A stretch of 64,000 nt of DNA from Bacteroidota bacterium (lineage in GTDB: Bacteria; Bacteroidota; Bacteroidia; Bacteroidales; Prolixibacteraceae): NCBI GenBank assembly GCA_023412195.1, contig JAEYNZ010000140.1, forward strand, positions 40,783 through 104,782, written 5' to 3'. Below the pieces are notes generated by a model that did no database searches, was not told where the DNA came from, and was given only the letters and a program-made list of their open reading frames with translations. Shown piece by piece: positions 52,595 to 61,917 of this stretch. Within the stretch, counting starts at the first letter, position 1; each line of letters opens with the position of its first letter. Position numbers and translations under genes: made by a program.

Positions 52595-53644
52595 TTATAT
52601 AATCAGCATTGCATCACCATAGGTTCCAAAGCGGTAATCCCCTTTCAGTGCCATATGGTATGCTTCCATAACAAAATCGTAACCACCGAAAGCGGCCACC
52701 ATCATGAGCAGGGTTGAATATGGCAGATGAAAATTGGTTACCATCCTGTTGGCAACACTAAAATCATAGGGCGGGAAAATAAACTTATTTGTCCATCCCT
52801 CAAACGGCTTCAAAAAGCCCTGGGTTGAAACGGAACTTTCAAGGGTGCGCATCACTGTTGTTCCAACAGCGCACACATTTTTGCGCAGCGTTCTGGCCTG
52901 GTTAACTTTTTCACAAGCCTCTTCACGGATCCATATCTGTTCTGAATCCATTTTATGTTTTGTAAGATCTTCCACATCCACGCTGCGGAAATTGCCAAGC
53001 CCTACATGCAAAGTAATATATGCAAATTCAGCCCCTTTGATTTCAAGTCTCTTCATCAGTTCACGGCTAAAATGCAGTCCTGCTGTTGGTGCAGCCACAG
53101 CGCCTTCATGTTTGGCAAAAATGGTCTGGTACCTGTCCTTATCTTCAGGGACAACAGCCCGGTTTATAAATCTTGGAAGCGGTGTTTCACCCAGGCTATA
53201 CAGTGTTTTTTTGAATTCATCATACGGACCATCAAACAAAAAACGCAGGGTACGGCCCCGGGAAGTAGTATTATCTATAACTTCTGCCACAAGCAGGTCA
53301 TCTTCACCAAAATAAAGCTTATTTCCGATACGTATTTTTCTTGCCGGATCAACTAAAACATCCCACAACCTCATTTCCCTGTTCAATTCCCTGAGCAAAA
53401 AAACCTCTATTTCAGCACCAGTCTTTTCTTTGTTGCCATAAAGTCGGGCAGGAAAAACCTTTGTATCATTAAATATAAAAATATCTCCATCAAAGAAATA
53501 ATCAACGATATCTTTAAAAGACTTATGTTCTATTGTTTGTTTTGCCCTGTCCAAAACCATTAATTTCGATTCATCCCTGTTGTATGAAGGATGCAGTGCA
53601 ATCTTATTTTCGTCTAAATCATACTTGAATTTTGATAACTTCAT
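52595..53644 (-). CDS. queA: SAM:tRNA ribosyltransferase-isomerase
   Basis: Adds the ribosyl moiety of SAM to preQ1-modified tRNA, giving epoxyqueuosine. The 349-residue length is normal. Conserved blocks: [17 protein letters not shown] (about 2-18), [13 protein letters not shown] (about 58-70), [10 protein letters not shown] (about 187-196), [11 protein letters not shown] (about 214-224) and [19 protein letters not shown] near the C-terminus. Next to truB, another tRNA-modifying enzyme. Confidence 0.96.
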   Translation of the reverse strand: MKLSKFKYDLDENKIALHPSYNRDESKLMVLDRAKQTIEHKSFKDIVDYFFDGDIFIFNDTKVFPARLYGNKEKTGAEIEVFLLRELNREMRLWDVLVDPARKIRIGNKLYFGEDDLLVAEVIDNTTSRGRTLRFLFDGPYDEFKKTLYSLGETPLPRFINRAVVPEDKDRYQTIFAKHEGAVAAPTAGLHFSRELMKRLEIKGAEFAYITLHVGLGNFRSVDVEDLTKHKMDSEQIWIREEACEKVNQARTLRKNVCAVGTTVMRTLESSVSTQGFLKPFEGWTNKFIFPPYDFSVANRMVTNFHLPYSTLLMMVAAFGGYDFVMEAYHMALKGDYRFGTYGDAMLII

Positions 53645-53722
53645 GGACAGTCTTTTTTGTAATTATATTTTTATTTCATTTAATCATCTAACAATAGGGA
53701 AACCCCTTATACGCAGCTCGCA

Positions 53723-54436
53723 TCAATTAGTTACGTACGAATCCAGGTTTTCCAGAAAAAAAACTACTGAAACTGCATCTTCCACCTTAAATTCCCCTAT
53801 GCGGGTCCGGCGCAACGCAGTAAGATATGCTCCAGTCTTCAATTCTGTACCAATATCACGCGATAAAGCCCTTATATAGGTTCCTTTGCTGCAAACCACC
53901 CGTATAGTAACATACGGATGAATGTAAGATTCCAGATTGATTGAGTGTATAACAATTTTTTTGGGCTGAAGTTCTAATTCAATTCCATTCCTGGCATAAT
54001 CGAATGCTCTCACTCCTTTTACCTTCACTGCTGAAAAAACCGGCGGTACCTGGTATGTTTCACCTTTGAACTTCAATAAAGCTGCATCTATAAGTTCACG
54101 GGTCAGGTGACTTGTATCAAAAGTCTGATCTTCTCCTGTTTCCAGATCAAATGAAGGAGTTGTAGCACCCAGTTTCAGTGTGGCTACATATTCCTTTTCC
54201 CTTTCCTGGAAGGTTGCGATCAACCGGGTGGCCTTTCCTGTGCAGAGAATCATTAAACCCGAAGCTAAAGGGTCGAGTGTTCCGGCATGACCCACCTTCA
54301 TTTTCCTTATCCCCAACTTACGGCATAATAAATTTCTCACCCGTTGAACCAAATCAAACGAAGTCCAGTCCAGGTCCTTGTCAAACAGTAAAACCTCCCC
54401 TCCTAAAAAATCGTACGCCTTTTTTAGGTCAGACAT
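53723..54436 (-). CDS. truB: tRNA pseudouridine(55) synthase
   Basis: Converts U55 of tRNA to pseudouridine. 237 residues, with the catalytic aspartate D55 in GHAGTLDPLASG and the later TYQVPPVFSAVKVKG and SKGTYIRALSRDIG blocks. It lacks the C-terminal PUA domain of longer homologues, as is common in this phylum. Between uppP and queA. Confidence 0.95.
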   Translation of the reverse strand: MSDLKKAYDFLGGEVLLFDKDLDWTSFDLVQRVRNLLCRKLGIRKMKVGHAGTLDPLASGLMILCTGKATRLIATFQEREKEYVATLKLGATTPSFDLETGEDQTFDTSHLTRELIDAALLKFKGETYQVPPVFSAVKVKGVRAFDYARNGIELELQPKKIVIHSINLESYIHPYVTIRVVCSKGTYIRALSRDIGTELKTGAYLTALRRTRIGEFKVEDAVSVVFFLENLDSYVTN

Positions 54437-54475
54437 TATAAATAATTGTTATACAGTATTTTAACCAAAAGAGAT

Positions 54476-55258
54476 TCAGCCTGCAAATATAGCAATTAAC
54501 CCGATAACCAAGCAATATATGGCAAAATAAATCAATTTTCCCCTCTTAACAATTTTAATCATTAGAGAACAGGCCAGCAGGCCCGAAAGAAATGCGGAAA
54601 GAAAACCTATAATCAGCGGGGTAGTTTCAATAACATTGTCTTCAGAAAAATCACTGCCCACAAGATCCAGGAAAGCTGCCCCAAAAATTGGAACCAGCAC
54701 CATAAGAAAAGAAAACCTTGCTATCTCATCCTTCCGTGTTTTCAGCAACAACCCTGTAGCAATGGTAGCACCGCTACGTGATATTCCGGGAAGTACAGCG
54801 ATGGCTTGTGCCAGTCCTATAATAAAAGCCCTTAGCCACGTAATCTTTTCCATTCCTTTTCCGGCAAAATGCGCAAAAGCGAGTAAGCAGGCTGTTATTA
54901 AAAGCATACTGCCCACAAAAACCAGATTACCGGTAAAAAATTGCTCTATTTCTTCTGCAAAGAAAAGTCCAAGAATAACCACTGGTATGGCAGAAAACAG
55001 TAACTTCAGAATGTAGTCTTTCGACCCATTCCACCCTGCTGAAAAGAAATCCTTCAGAAGGATAAAGATATCCTTTCTAAAAACTACTATAGTGCTTAAA
55101 ACTGTAGCAACATGTACCAGTACTGTAAAAATCAGATTGTTTGGGGTACTTACATTAAGCAGTTTATGACCAATCTCAAGATGCCCGCTGGAACTAACGG
55201 GCAAAAATTCAGTCAGGCCTTGCAGAAGGCCAAGAATCAATGCCTGAATCTCATTCAT
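54476..55258 (-). CDS. uppP: Undecaprenyl-diphosphatase
   Basis: Recycles the C55 lipid carrier for peptidoglycan and surface glycans. The 260-residue polytopic inner membrane protein has both signatures: LTEFLPVSSSGHLEI (15-29) and PGISRSGATI (about 159-168). Neighbours DUF3098 (10-base gap) and truB (39-base gap). Confidence 0.96.
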   Translation of the reverse strand: MNEIQALILGLLQGLTEFLPVSSSGHLEIGHKLLNVSTPNNLIFTVLVHVATVLSTIVVFRKDIFILLKDFFSAGWNGSKDYILKLLFSAIPVVILGLFFAEEIEQFFTGNLVFVGSMLLITACLLAFAHFAGKGMEKITWLRAFIIGLAQAIAVLPGISRSGATIATGLLLKTRKDEIARFSFLMVLVPIFGAAFLDLVGSDFSEDNVIETTPLIIGFLSAFLSGLLACSLMIKIVKRGKLIYFAIYCLVIGLIAIFAG

Positions 55259-55268
55259 TTAGTAAATG

Positions 55269-55544
55269 TTAGTTGCTGTCTTTCGGTTTTTTCATGATGG
55301 CGTATATTTCAAAAACAAAACCGATCAGAAGAATCAGTGGAGCTAAAGTTATACGCCTGAAACTGAAAATTTCGGGATTGAAAACATTGGGGTCGTCAGT
55401 TGCTCCGCCTATCATAAGAATAAATCCAAGAACAATAATACCAAACCCTATTGCCATCAGCTTGTAATTTTCACTGCCCAAAGCAAACATGGGTTCAACT
55501 GTCGTTTTTTGCTTTACTGTTTTTTCTGGTCTCTTGTTCTTCAT
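55269..55544 (-). CDS. DUF3098 two-helix membrane protein
   Basis: A 91-residue protein from ATG 55544. The basic N-terminus is followed by two membrane helices (about 30-47 and 66-84) separated by DDPNVFNPEIFSFRRIT, the DUF3098 pattern. The family is found between ftsX and uppP throughout Bacteroidota; function unknown. Confidence 0.88.
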   Translation of the reverse strand: MKNKRPEKTVKQKTTVEPMFALGSENYKLMAIGFGIIVLGFILMIGGATDDPNVFNPEIFSFRRITLAPLILLIGFVFEIYAIMKKPKDSN

Positions 55545-55550
55545 AATGGG

Positions 55551-55580
55551 CAAAGATAACTAATAAAATAATTCATCAAA
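55551..55580 (-). promoter_or_regulatory. Promoter of the DUF3098-uppP-truB-queA run
   Basis: TTTG (55577-55580), an 18-base spacer and TATCTTTG (55551-55558) on the minus strand: a full match to the phylum consensus. It overlaps the last codons of ftsX and lies 6 bases before ATG 55544, so the mRNA would be leaderless or nearly so. Confidence 0.6.
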
Positions 55581-56453
55581 TTTCATTTTCAGGAATTTGT
55601 TTACAGCCAGCCATGTCGACACAAATGAGATAACAATCCCCAGCAGGAAAACAAGCAGGAATACAGGTCCAAGAACGGCTATATCTTCAGGGCCGATCAT
55701 TCCTCCAAGTTCCTGCCTGAAAGCAAAGATAGTCCCTAAAAGAAGAAGATTTGCAATAAGAGCTCCAAATAAACCAATTGACATACCTCTCATCAGGAAC
55801 GGCTTCCTGATAAACGAACGTGCTGCACCAACCAGTTGCATGGTATTTATTGTAAAACGTTCGGAATAAAGTGAAATCCTGATGGTGTTGTTTATTAGAG
55901 AAATAAAAATGATCCCCGCCAGTATGGTTACAACTATCAGGAAAACACTGATCTTCTGCACATTCTCATTAATAACCCCCATCAGGTCTTTCTGATAATA
56001 AACCTCTTTCACCTGGGAATACTGCAAAAACTCTTTTTCAATGAATGAAATACTGTCGGAATGGGTGTAATCTGCCACAAGCTTAACCTCCATAGATGCA
56101 AACAGCGGGTTCTGCCCGAGAAAACCGATGAAGTCTTCTCCAAGTTCTTTTGTCAGCTCCACTGCTGCTGAGTCTTTATCGATATACCTGACTGATTTTA
56201 CATAGTCCGATGCTTCAAGCACTGTTTCCAGTCGTTTAATATCGGCTTGTTTAATTTCATCATGGAGAACCAACGTAAAACCTACCTGCTCACGGACATA
56301 ATCTGATAGCTTACCGGCATTTACAAGCATCAGCAGTAAGGCACCAAGCATCATCAGCACAAGGGATATACTCACTGTTGAGGTAATCCACGACTTGAAT
56401 ACCCTTTTCTTCAGCTTTTTTGGCTTTGATGTTTTTCTTCTGTCCATTCCCAT
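55560..56453 (-). CDS. ftsX: Cell-division ABC permease FtsX
   Basis: Inner membrane partner of the ATPase FtsE; couples the divisome to peptidoglycan hydrolases. The 297 residues have the expected layout: basic N-terminus, helix 1 (about 25-45), a large periplasmic loop (about 47-180) and three further helices (about 180-200, 228-250, 268-288). FtsE is not in the window. A -7 box lies upstream. Confidence 0.93.
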   Translation of the reverse strand: MGMDRRKTSKPKKLKKRVFKSWITSTVSISLVLMMLGALLLMLVNAGKLSDYVREQVGFTLVLHDEIKQADIKRLETVLEASDYVKSVRYIDKDSAAVELTKELGEDFIGFLGQNPLFASMEVKLVADYTHSDSISFIEKEFLQYSQVKEVYYQKDLMGVINENVQKISVFLIVVTILAGIIFISLINNTIRISLYSERFTINTMQLVGAARSFIRKPFLMRGMSIGLFGALIANLLLLGTIFAFRQELGGMIGPEDIAVLGPVFLLVFLLGIVISFVSTWLAVNKFLKMKFDELFY

Positions 56454-56467
56454 GATGATGTTAACGG

Positions 56468-56475
56468 CAAATGTA
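56468..56475 (-). promoter_or_regulatory. -7 promoter box of ftsX
   Basis: TACATTTG on the minus strand matches TAnnTTTG and lies 14 bases before the ftsX ATG. The -33 element is weak. Confidence 0.45.
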
Positions 56476-56574
56476 TAAAATTATTGATGAACAGAATTCT
56501 ATTTCCAGCTCTTATACTTTTAGGTTGAAGGAAAACTTAAAATCATTCAAATAGCTGTGTAATGAAGCGAAAGA

Positions 56575-57234
56575 TTATTTGGTTTTATAGCTGACCGATA
56601 CTCCTCCTCCCCTTTCATCAAAGGTCGTTTTGAAATCTTCCCTCGATTCAAGAAATTTAACATACTCACCTACCCAGCCCCTGGGATTGCTTTTATTAAC
56701 ATTATGACTTGTATAACATCCCCCAACCCTGAGTTTGGGTGCCATTTCTATAAAATAATTTTTATACCAGTCTTTGTCGGCATCACTGAAAACAAAGTCG
56801 AACGGGCCTTTCAACTGTGGAACCAGATCATGAGCATTTCCAAGCCTTGCATCTACATATTCAGAAACTCCTGCTTTTTTAAAATTCTCAAGGGCCTGCC
56901 GGTGCCTGTTTTCATCAATTTCAATTGTAATCAGTTTTCCTCCTGTTTTACTAAGTGCCCATGCAATCCAAACCCCGGAATGACCGGTTGAAGTTCCAAT
57001 TTCCACGGCACTCTTATAGCCGTTTTTTACAATTAGGTCGTGCAGTAACTGTCCATCTGTTACAGGAACATTCATATCACGCCATGAATTGCGGCTGTCA
57101 TCAAGAAATGCTTGCACTTTTTTATTCAGTTCAGGATTTTCGCTTAGGTTTCGACCATGAACATTTAAGCCAAGCGCAACAACAGATAAAAGGGTACAAA
57201 TTATATGCATCTTCAACAAGCTGATTCTTTTCAT
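56575..57234 (-). CDS. O-methyltransferase (class I SAM) with an apparent signal peptide
   Basis: The 219-residue protein resembles catechol/caffeoyl-CoA O-methyltransferases: VEIGTSTGHSGVWIAWAL (77-94) as motif I, ITIEIDENRHRQAL, and FDFVFSDADKDWYKNYF (about 145-161) with the metal/catalytic aspartates. Unusually, the first 28 residues (basic MKRISLLK, then a hydrophobic stretch to LNVHG) look like a cleavable signal peptide, which would place a SAM-dependent enzyme in the periplasm. No operon partner. Confidence 0.83.
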   Translation of the reverse strand: MKRISLLKMHIICTLLSVVALGLNVHGRNLSENPELNKKVQAFLDDSRNSWRDMNVPVTDGQLLHDLIVKNGYKSAVEIGTSTGHSGVWIAWALSKTGGKLITIEIDENRHRQALENFKKAGVSEYVDARLGNAHDLVPQLKGPFDFVFSDADKDWYKNYFIEMAPKLRVGGCYTSHNVNKSNPRGWVGEYVKFLESREDFKTTFDERGGGVSVSYKTK

Positions 57235-57458
57235 ACTATCAGAATTGGGATTAATAATATATATAATCTATTGACACCTGAATGATGAAAAAGTTTAATG
57301 ATCGGAGCAACTACGGCAGCCGATTGCTAACGTAAGAAATTATATACTGCCTGATGATGAATAATATAGCAAATAAATAAAAGGCTTCATCCTCTTTTTA
57401 TCAGACACCTTTATCCTGTGTATCGGGATTGACTATTTTCACTTTTAAATGATATTCC

Positions 57459-59570
57459 TCACAGATGCATATACTTATCGTATAACAGTGAAATAGATTT
57501 TGGTTCGCCAATAACAGTAAGAACATCGTTCTCCATCAGCTTTGTATTTCCATTGGGGGCAAAAGTTGCAGAATTGCGCTCAACCAGTGCAACCAGCACG
57601 TCCTGTGGATAATTTACTTCTTTTAGCTGTTTTCCAATCATTTCTGACTGAACGGTACCGCGTTGCAACCTGATGCTGATGTAACGTTCATTATGCAACA
57701 GGTATTCCTTTATCTCCCTGTGGTTCTTCAGATTCATCATTTCGTTTGCAAAGTCTTCACGCTCAACAATATCTATTAGTCGCGACAACATACGCAACTG
57801 CTGACGCGGCTGGTTTGCCGGATTCACCAAAAAAAAGAAAAAACGGATATTATCCTGTGATGAAATTCCATTTTTGATGACAGGCTTACTTATCCCTTCT
57901 TCAGAAATAACTATATGCAGTGATGGGTGATCAATGCCATCATTTTTTGCGAACAGCACCGATACTTCAGGTATTATAAGTGCAGGTTCGATGGAAGAAG
58001 TTGTTAAGAATTCATTAATCAGATCTTCTTTATTTACATGCATCTCAGCGGAAAATATGCCAGAAACATGATGGAGAACCTGCTCAAAACTTGTCTTTTG
58101 GTCTGCATGTGTAATGCGTGCCATTATAATGGTCTGATCAAATGGATCACCCTGTCTTAGCCCTTTCTCTTTGACAATGTTCATAAATTCCTGCTCAAGT
58201 TCTGTATACTGGTATTTTCCCAACAGTGCAAACCAATGAAAAATAGCCCCTTCACGTTTTACTTTGGTACGGGCATAGTAAGTGTACCACAAAATCCCCA
58301 GCAAAACTATAAATCCGGTAAAAAGGATAGCAAGCCACCCCATGTATGCGATGAGGATAACCGATACAATGATTCCTGCTACCTGCATGTACGGATATAA
58401 AGGTGACTTATATCCCGGATCATATGCTTCAATTTTACTGTTCCTGAATACAATAACTGAAAAATTGATCAACATGAATATAAAAAGCTGAAAAGTACTT
58501 GCCAGTTTGGCAATTCCTTCTTCCGACAGAACGAAAATAAAGAATATAATAAAACCTGCTGTGAGAAGAATTGCCTGTACAGGAGTTCCCTTCTTTCCGA
58601 CTTTTGAAAAAGCCTTTGGAAACAAGTTATCACGGCCCATCGCGAATGGATATCTCGAAGAAGAAAGCATACCTGCGTTTCCTGTTGATGCAAAAGCAGC
58701 CATTGCAGCACCTGTCATGAGATAAGCCCCGAGATTTCCGGGCATCCAGGTAAAAATTCTGTTAACTGCCGTGGCAGCCGGTGCAAGGTCTTTTGCAAAT
58801 TCATCGGGTTCTATAATTGCTACCATTACAAAAACGCCCAGGACATAGATAATACCTGTTACGACAAGTGAAAGCAACATACCCAGTGGAATGTTTCTTT
58901 CTGGGTTTTTAATTTCCTCGGCCACACTGGCAATCTGAGTAAGGCCGAGATAGGATACAAAAACAAAACCTGCCGTCATAATGATTCCCTCAAACCCATT
59001 TGTAAAAAACGGATCAAAATGCTCATTGGCAGCAGGAAGATCTATTCGGTTTGTAAACAGTATATTATACAATCCATCAACAATAAAACCAATAAGAACC
59101 ACCAGGAGAAATGTAACAAAAAAGTTTTGCAGACCCGATGATTTCTTGGCTCCGATCAGATTCAACACCATAAAAAATACTGTAGCCAAAATGGCTACAG
59201 TTTTAATGGGTACCTGCCAAAAAATTGCGGCATATGCCCCTATACCCAAAATTGCAAAAGCAGTTTTAAACATCAATGCAAAGTAAGTACCCAATCCGCC
59301 AATGGTTCCCATGAGGGGTCCGAGGCTTCTGTCGAGGAAAAAGTAAGCACCACCTGAACGTGGAAGTGCAGTTGAAATTTCGGCTATACTGAACATAGCA
59401 GGCAGAATGAGTATGCCTGATACAAGGTATGCAATAAAAACTGAGGGTCCGGTATTTTGGGAAGCCAGCCCGGGTAACAGAAAAAAGCCTGAACTGAACA
59501 TGGCTCCAGTGCTGATGGTAAATACTTCAAATAATCCCAGTTCCTTCTTTAACCTGTGTTTTTTCGCCAT
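57459..59570 (-). CDS. APC-family transporter fused to EIIA-like and RCK_C domains
   Basis: 703 residues in three parts. Residues 1-430 are a 12-helix APC superfamily permease (EVFTISTGAMFSSGFFLLPG at the start; ALPRSGGAYFFLDRSLG loop). Residues 478-629 resemble a PTS EIIA type-2 domain. Residues 630-703 form an RCK_C (TrkA-C) ligand-binding domain (SEMIGKQLKEVNYPQDVLVAL ... LMENDVLTVIG). In the EIIA-like part the usual A-I-P-H phospho-histidine loop reads IIPE, with E535, so normal phosphorylation looks lost. Probable amino acid or cation-coupled transporter regulated by cytosolic domains. It stands alone; 3' neighbour is the O-methyltransferase. Confidence 0.88.
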   Translation of the reverse strand: MAKKHRLKKELGLFEVFTISTGAMFSSGFFLLPGLASQNTGPSVFIAYLVSGILILPAMFSIAEISTALPRSGGAYFFLDRSLGPLMGTIGGLGTYFALMFKTAFAILGIGAYAAIFWQVPIKTVAILATVFFMVLNLIGAKKSSGLQNFFVTFLLVVLIGFIVDGLYNILFTNRIDLPAANEHFDPFFTNGFEGIIMTAGFVFVSYLGLTQIASVAEEIKNPERNIPLGMLLSLVVTGIIYVLGVFVMVAIIEPDEFAKDLAPAATAVNRIFTWMPGNLGAYLMTGAAMAAFASTGNAGMLSSSRYPFAMGRDNLFPKAFSKVGKKGTPVQAILLTAGFIIFFIFVLSEEGIAKLASTFQLFIFMLINFSVIVFRNSKIEAYDPGYKSPLYPYMQVAGIIVSVILIAYMGWLAILFTGFIVLLGILWYTYYARTKVKREGAIFHWFALLGKYQYTELEQEFMNIVKEKGLRQGDPFDQTIIMARITHADQKTSFEQVLHHVSGIFSAEMHVNKEDLINEFLTTSSIEPALIIPEVSVLFAKNDGIDHPSLHIVISEEGISKPVIKNGISSQDNIRFFFFLVNPANQPRQQLRMLSRLIDIVEREDFANEMMNLKNHREIKEYLLHNERYISIRLQRGTVQSEMIGKQLKEVNYPQDVLVALVERNSATFAPNGNTKLMENDVLTVIGEPKSISLLYDKYMHL

Positions 59571-59676
59571 TCCTGATTAAGTTGCAGTTCGAGTTCTGTA
59601 GTTGATTAAGATAACCAAATAATTAGAACTTTTTGTTTAAACTTATCATCTTAAACTTCCCCGTTGCTTATATTGT

Positions 59677-61827
59677 TTATTTCCGTCGAAAAAGACCGGC
59701 TATAGTTTTACCTATCTCATCAAGTTTCTCTATTGGCTCAAGCAGGGAGGGATAATTCAGATCAATTTTTTGTGGTTGGCCGGAAATGTGTTGCATCGGG
59801 TATATGAGAATAAAACTGTTCTCCGAAAAGTACTTGTTAAGGTACTTCGGCACATTATTCATATTCGCCTGATAGGAAATTTCATGTTTCCTGCTGAGAA
59901 TAATAATAATGTTATCATCAACTTTAATATCACGTGAAAGAATCAGAAAATCATCCCAGTCATCAAAAACATGAAACTCGATATCTACAGGATGTTTTGA
60001 ATGAATGTCCCGTATAATACCCAGCGTTGCCTCTGTCCCGTAAAAATGAAGTTTAGCACCTGTGTTTCTTGCAATATTCCATACTTTCAGCACCCAGAAA
60101 GGAAATCCGTCTTCTTTTTCTGCATGCCGGGGCATGATGATGAAGTGGCTTTTAATTGTTGAAACAGGCTGTGCCGGCTTATATACAAGAGTTGTGACAT
60201 TGCATTTTGCAAGTATTCCTTCTGTAAGATTACCCAGAAATGATTCGGATATTTCTTTTCTTACATGAAGACCCAAAATTAGGTCGGTAATGTTGTGCTC
60301 CTTAATTACACTTGTAATTCCATTTCCTGTGTTCAGGTCATACCGTAAAAGCTGCTTAAGGTCAATATCAGCTGAAGAGGCAGTAACAGCGGCTTTTTCC
60401 AGCATTTTACGTCCATGCTTTCCTGCCAGTTGCGAATCAACAGTGTCGTTGCTTATAATATTTAATGCATAGATTCCTGCTTTATTTGATTTTGATTTAA
60501 TGAGCATGCTTAAATGAACGAGTTCATCAACAGTTTCAGGATTGCTTACCGGAATCAGGATCCTCTCATCAGGTTCAGTTTGATCTTCATCCAAATCAGT
60601 TCCTTCAGCGAGGGCAAGATTTTGTGCCCCCCGTTGTGTTTCGAATGAAGCGATTGTACAGGTAACCAAAATCATAATAATGGTTCCATTCAGGATGCTT
60701 TCATTAAGCAACCTAACAGGTTCACCTTCGGCTGTTTCGCCCAGAATAACATTATAACCGATTAATACGGCCGCAAGAGTAGCTGCAGCCTGGGCATTGC
60801 TCAGACCAAAAATAACCCTTCGCTGATCGACAGAAAAGCCAGAGCTTTTTTGAATGATCCATGCAGGTATGTATTTTCCTACTGTGGCAGTAACCGACAT
60901 GGTTGCAGCCACGATGATGGTTTCCGTATCACCCAGGAATGCCCTGTAGTCGATGAGCATGCCTACTCCCAATAAAAAGAATGGAATAAAAATAGCATTA
61001 CCAACAAAATCAATTCTGTTCATCAGTGGCGATGTCCGGGGAATAAGCCTGTTAAGTGCCAGCCCTGCAAGAAATGCACCTATAATTCCTTCAATTCCTG
61101 CCAATTCCGATAGCACCGCACCTAAAAACACCATGACTAGAACAAAAATATATTGCGACACATTATCATCATACCTTTTAAAAAACCACCGTGCAACCAG
61201 TGGAAAGACAAGCATGATTATGGAAGAGAAAATAAAAAAGGAGATTGTTAGGCGGAGAGCAAAAAACTCATTCATATTACCTGAACTCATTCCCACCACA
61301 ACAGCAAGTACCAGAAGTGCCAGAACGTTTGTAATCAAAGTACTTCCCACAGTTATATTAACTGCCTTGTTCCTGGTTATTCCCAATTTACTCACAATGG
61401 GATATGTAATCAATGTATGCGACGAAAACATACTTGCCATCAGGACAGAAGTCATCATGGAATAATTAAGAAAATAATATCCTGTTAAGGTTCCCAGTAT
61501 CATAGGAATCGCAAATCCATATATACCCAGCAAAGAGCTTTTAATTGCATTTTTTTTGAAATCAGCGAGGTCAATTTCAAGACCTGCAAGAAACATTATA
61601 TAAAGAAGTCCGGCAGTGCCCGAAAGAATTATGCTGCTGTCACGGGTAATCAGGTGAAAGCCGTAGGGTCCGATAATAGCACCAGCTATAATCAGTCCCA
61701 GCAAATGAGGAATCTTAATCCTGTCAAGAAGAATGGGAGCAAAAAGTATGACAAGGAGAATGAGAAGAAATTTTAATACCGGATTGACCAACGGTAATGT
61801 AGTATCTATTGTATTAATAATTAGCAT
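59677..61827 (-). CDS. CPA2 cation:proton antiporter with C-terminal USP-like region
   Basis: The 716-residue protein has about 12 membrane helices in 1-400 (FAPILLDRIKIPHLLGLIIAG, IMFLAGLEIDLADF, FLAGLALNRLIPR), matching the KefB/NhaA-like CPA2 family. The cytosolic tail carries a universal-stress-protein-like domain (about 430-565, ILIPVSNPETVDELVH ... LILGLHVRKE ... LAKCNVTTLVYKP) and a second, less clear alpha/beta domain to the end. Likely Na+/H+ or K+/H+ exchange with nucleotide or stress control. Same direction as the neighbouring APC transporter. Confidence 0.9.
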   Translation of the reverse strand: MLIINTIDTTLPLVNPVLKFLLILLVILFAPILLDRIKIPHLLGLIIAGAIIGPYGFHLITRDSSIILSGTAGLLYIMFLAGLEIDLADFKKNAIKSSLLGIYGFAIPMILGTLTGYYFLNYSMMTSVLMASMFSSHTLITYPIVSKLGITRNKAVNITVGSTLITNVLALLVLAVVVGMSSGNMNEFFALRLTISFFIFSSIIMLVFPLVARWFFKRYDDNVSQYIFVLVMVFLGAVLSELAGIEGIIGAFLAGLALNRLIPRTSPLMNRIDFVGNAIFIPFFLLGVGMLIDYRAFLGDTETIIVAATMSVTATVGKYIPAWIIQKSSGFSVDQRRVIFGLSNAQAAATLAAVLIGYNVILGETAEGEPVRLLNESILNGTIIMILVTCTIASFETQRGAQNLALAEGTDLDEDQTEPDERILIPVSNPETVDELVHLSMLIKSKSNKAGIYALNIISNDTVDSQLAGKHGRKMLEKAAVTASSADIDLKQLLRYDLNTGNGITSVIKEHNITDLILGLHVRKEISESFLGNLTEGILAKCNVTTLVYKPAQPVSTIKSHFIIMPRHAEKEDGFPFWVLKVWNIARNTGAKLHFYGTEATLGIIRDIHSKHPVDIEFHVFDDWDDFLILSRDIKVDDNIIIILSRKHEISYQANMNNVPKYLNKYFSENSFILIYPMQHISGQPQKIDLNYPSLLEPIEKLDEIGKTIAGLFRRK

Positions 61828-61846
61828 ATGCCTTCAGTTAAAAAGC

Positions 61847-61854
61847 CAAAGATA
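61847..61854 (-). promoter_or_regulatory. -7 promoter box of the CPA2 antiporter
   Basis: TATCTTTG on the minus strand lies 20 bases before ATG 61827. No good -33 match. Confidence 0.38.
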
Positions 61855-61917
61855 TGAAATGGCAGGGATTTTTTTTATACCTGCAGGCTAAAGGTTCATA
61901 GGCTACCATAATCCGTT

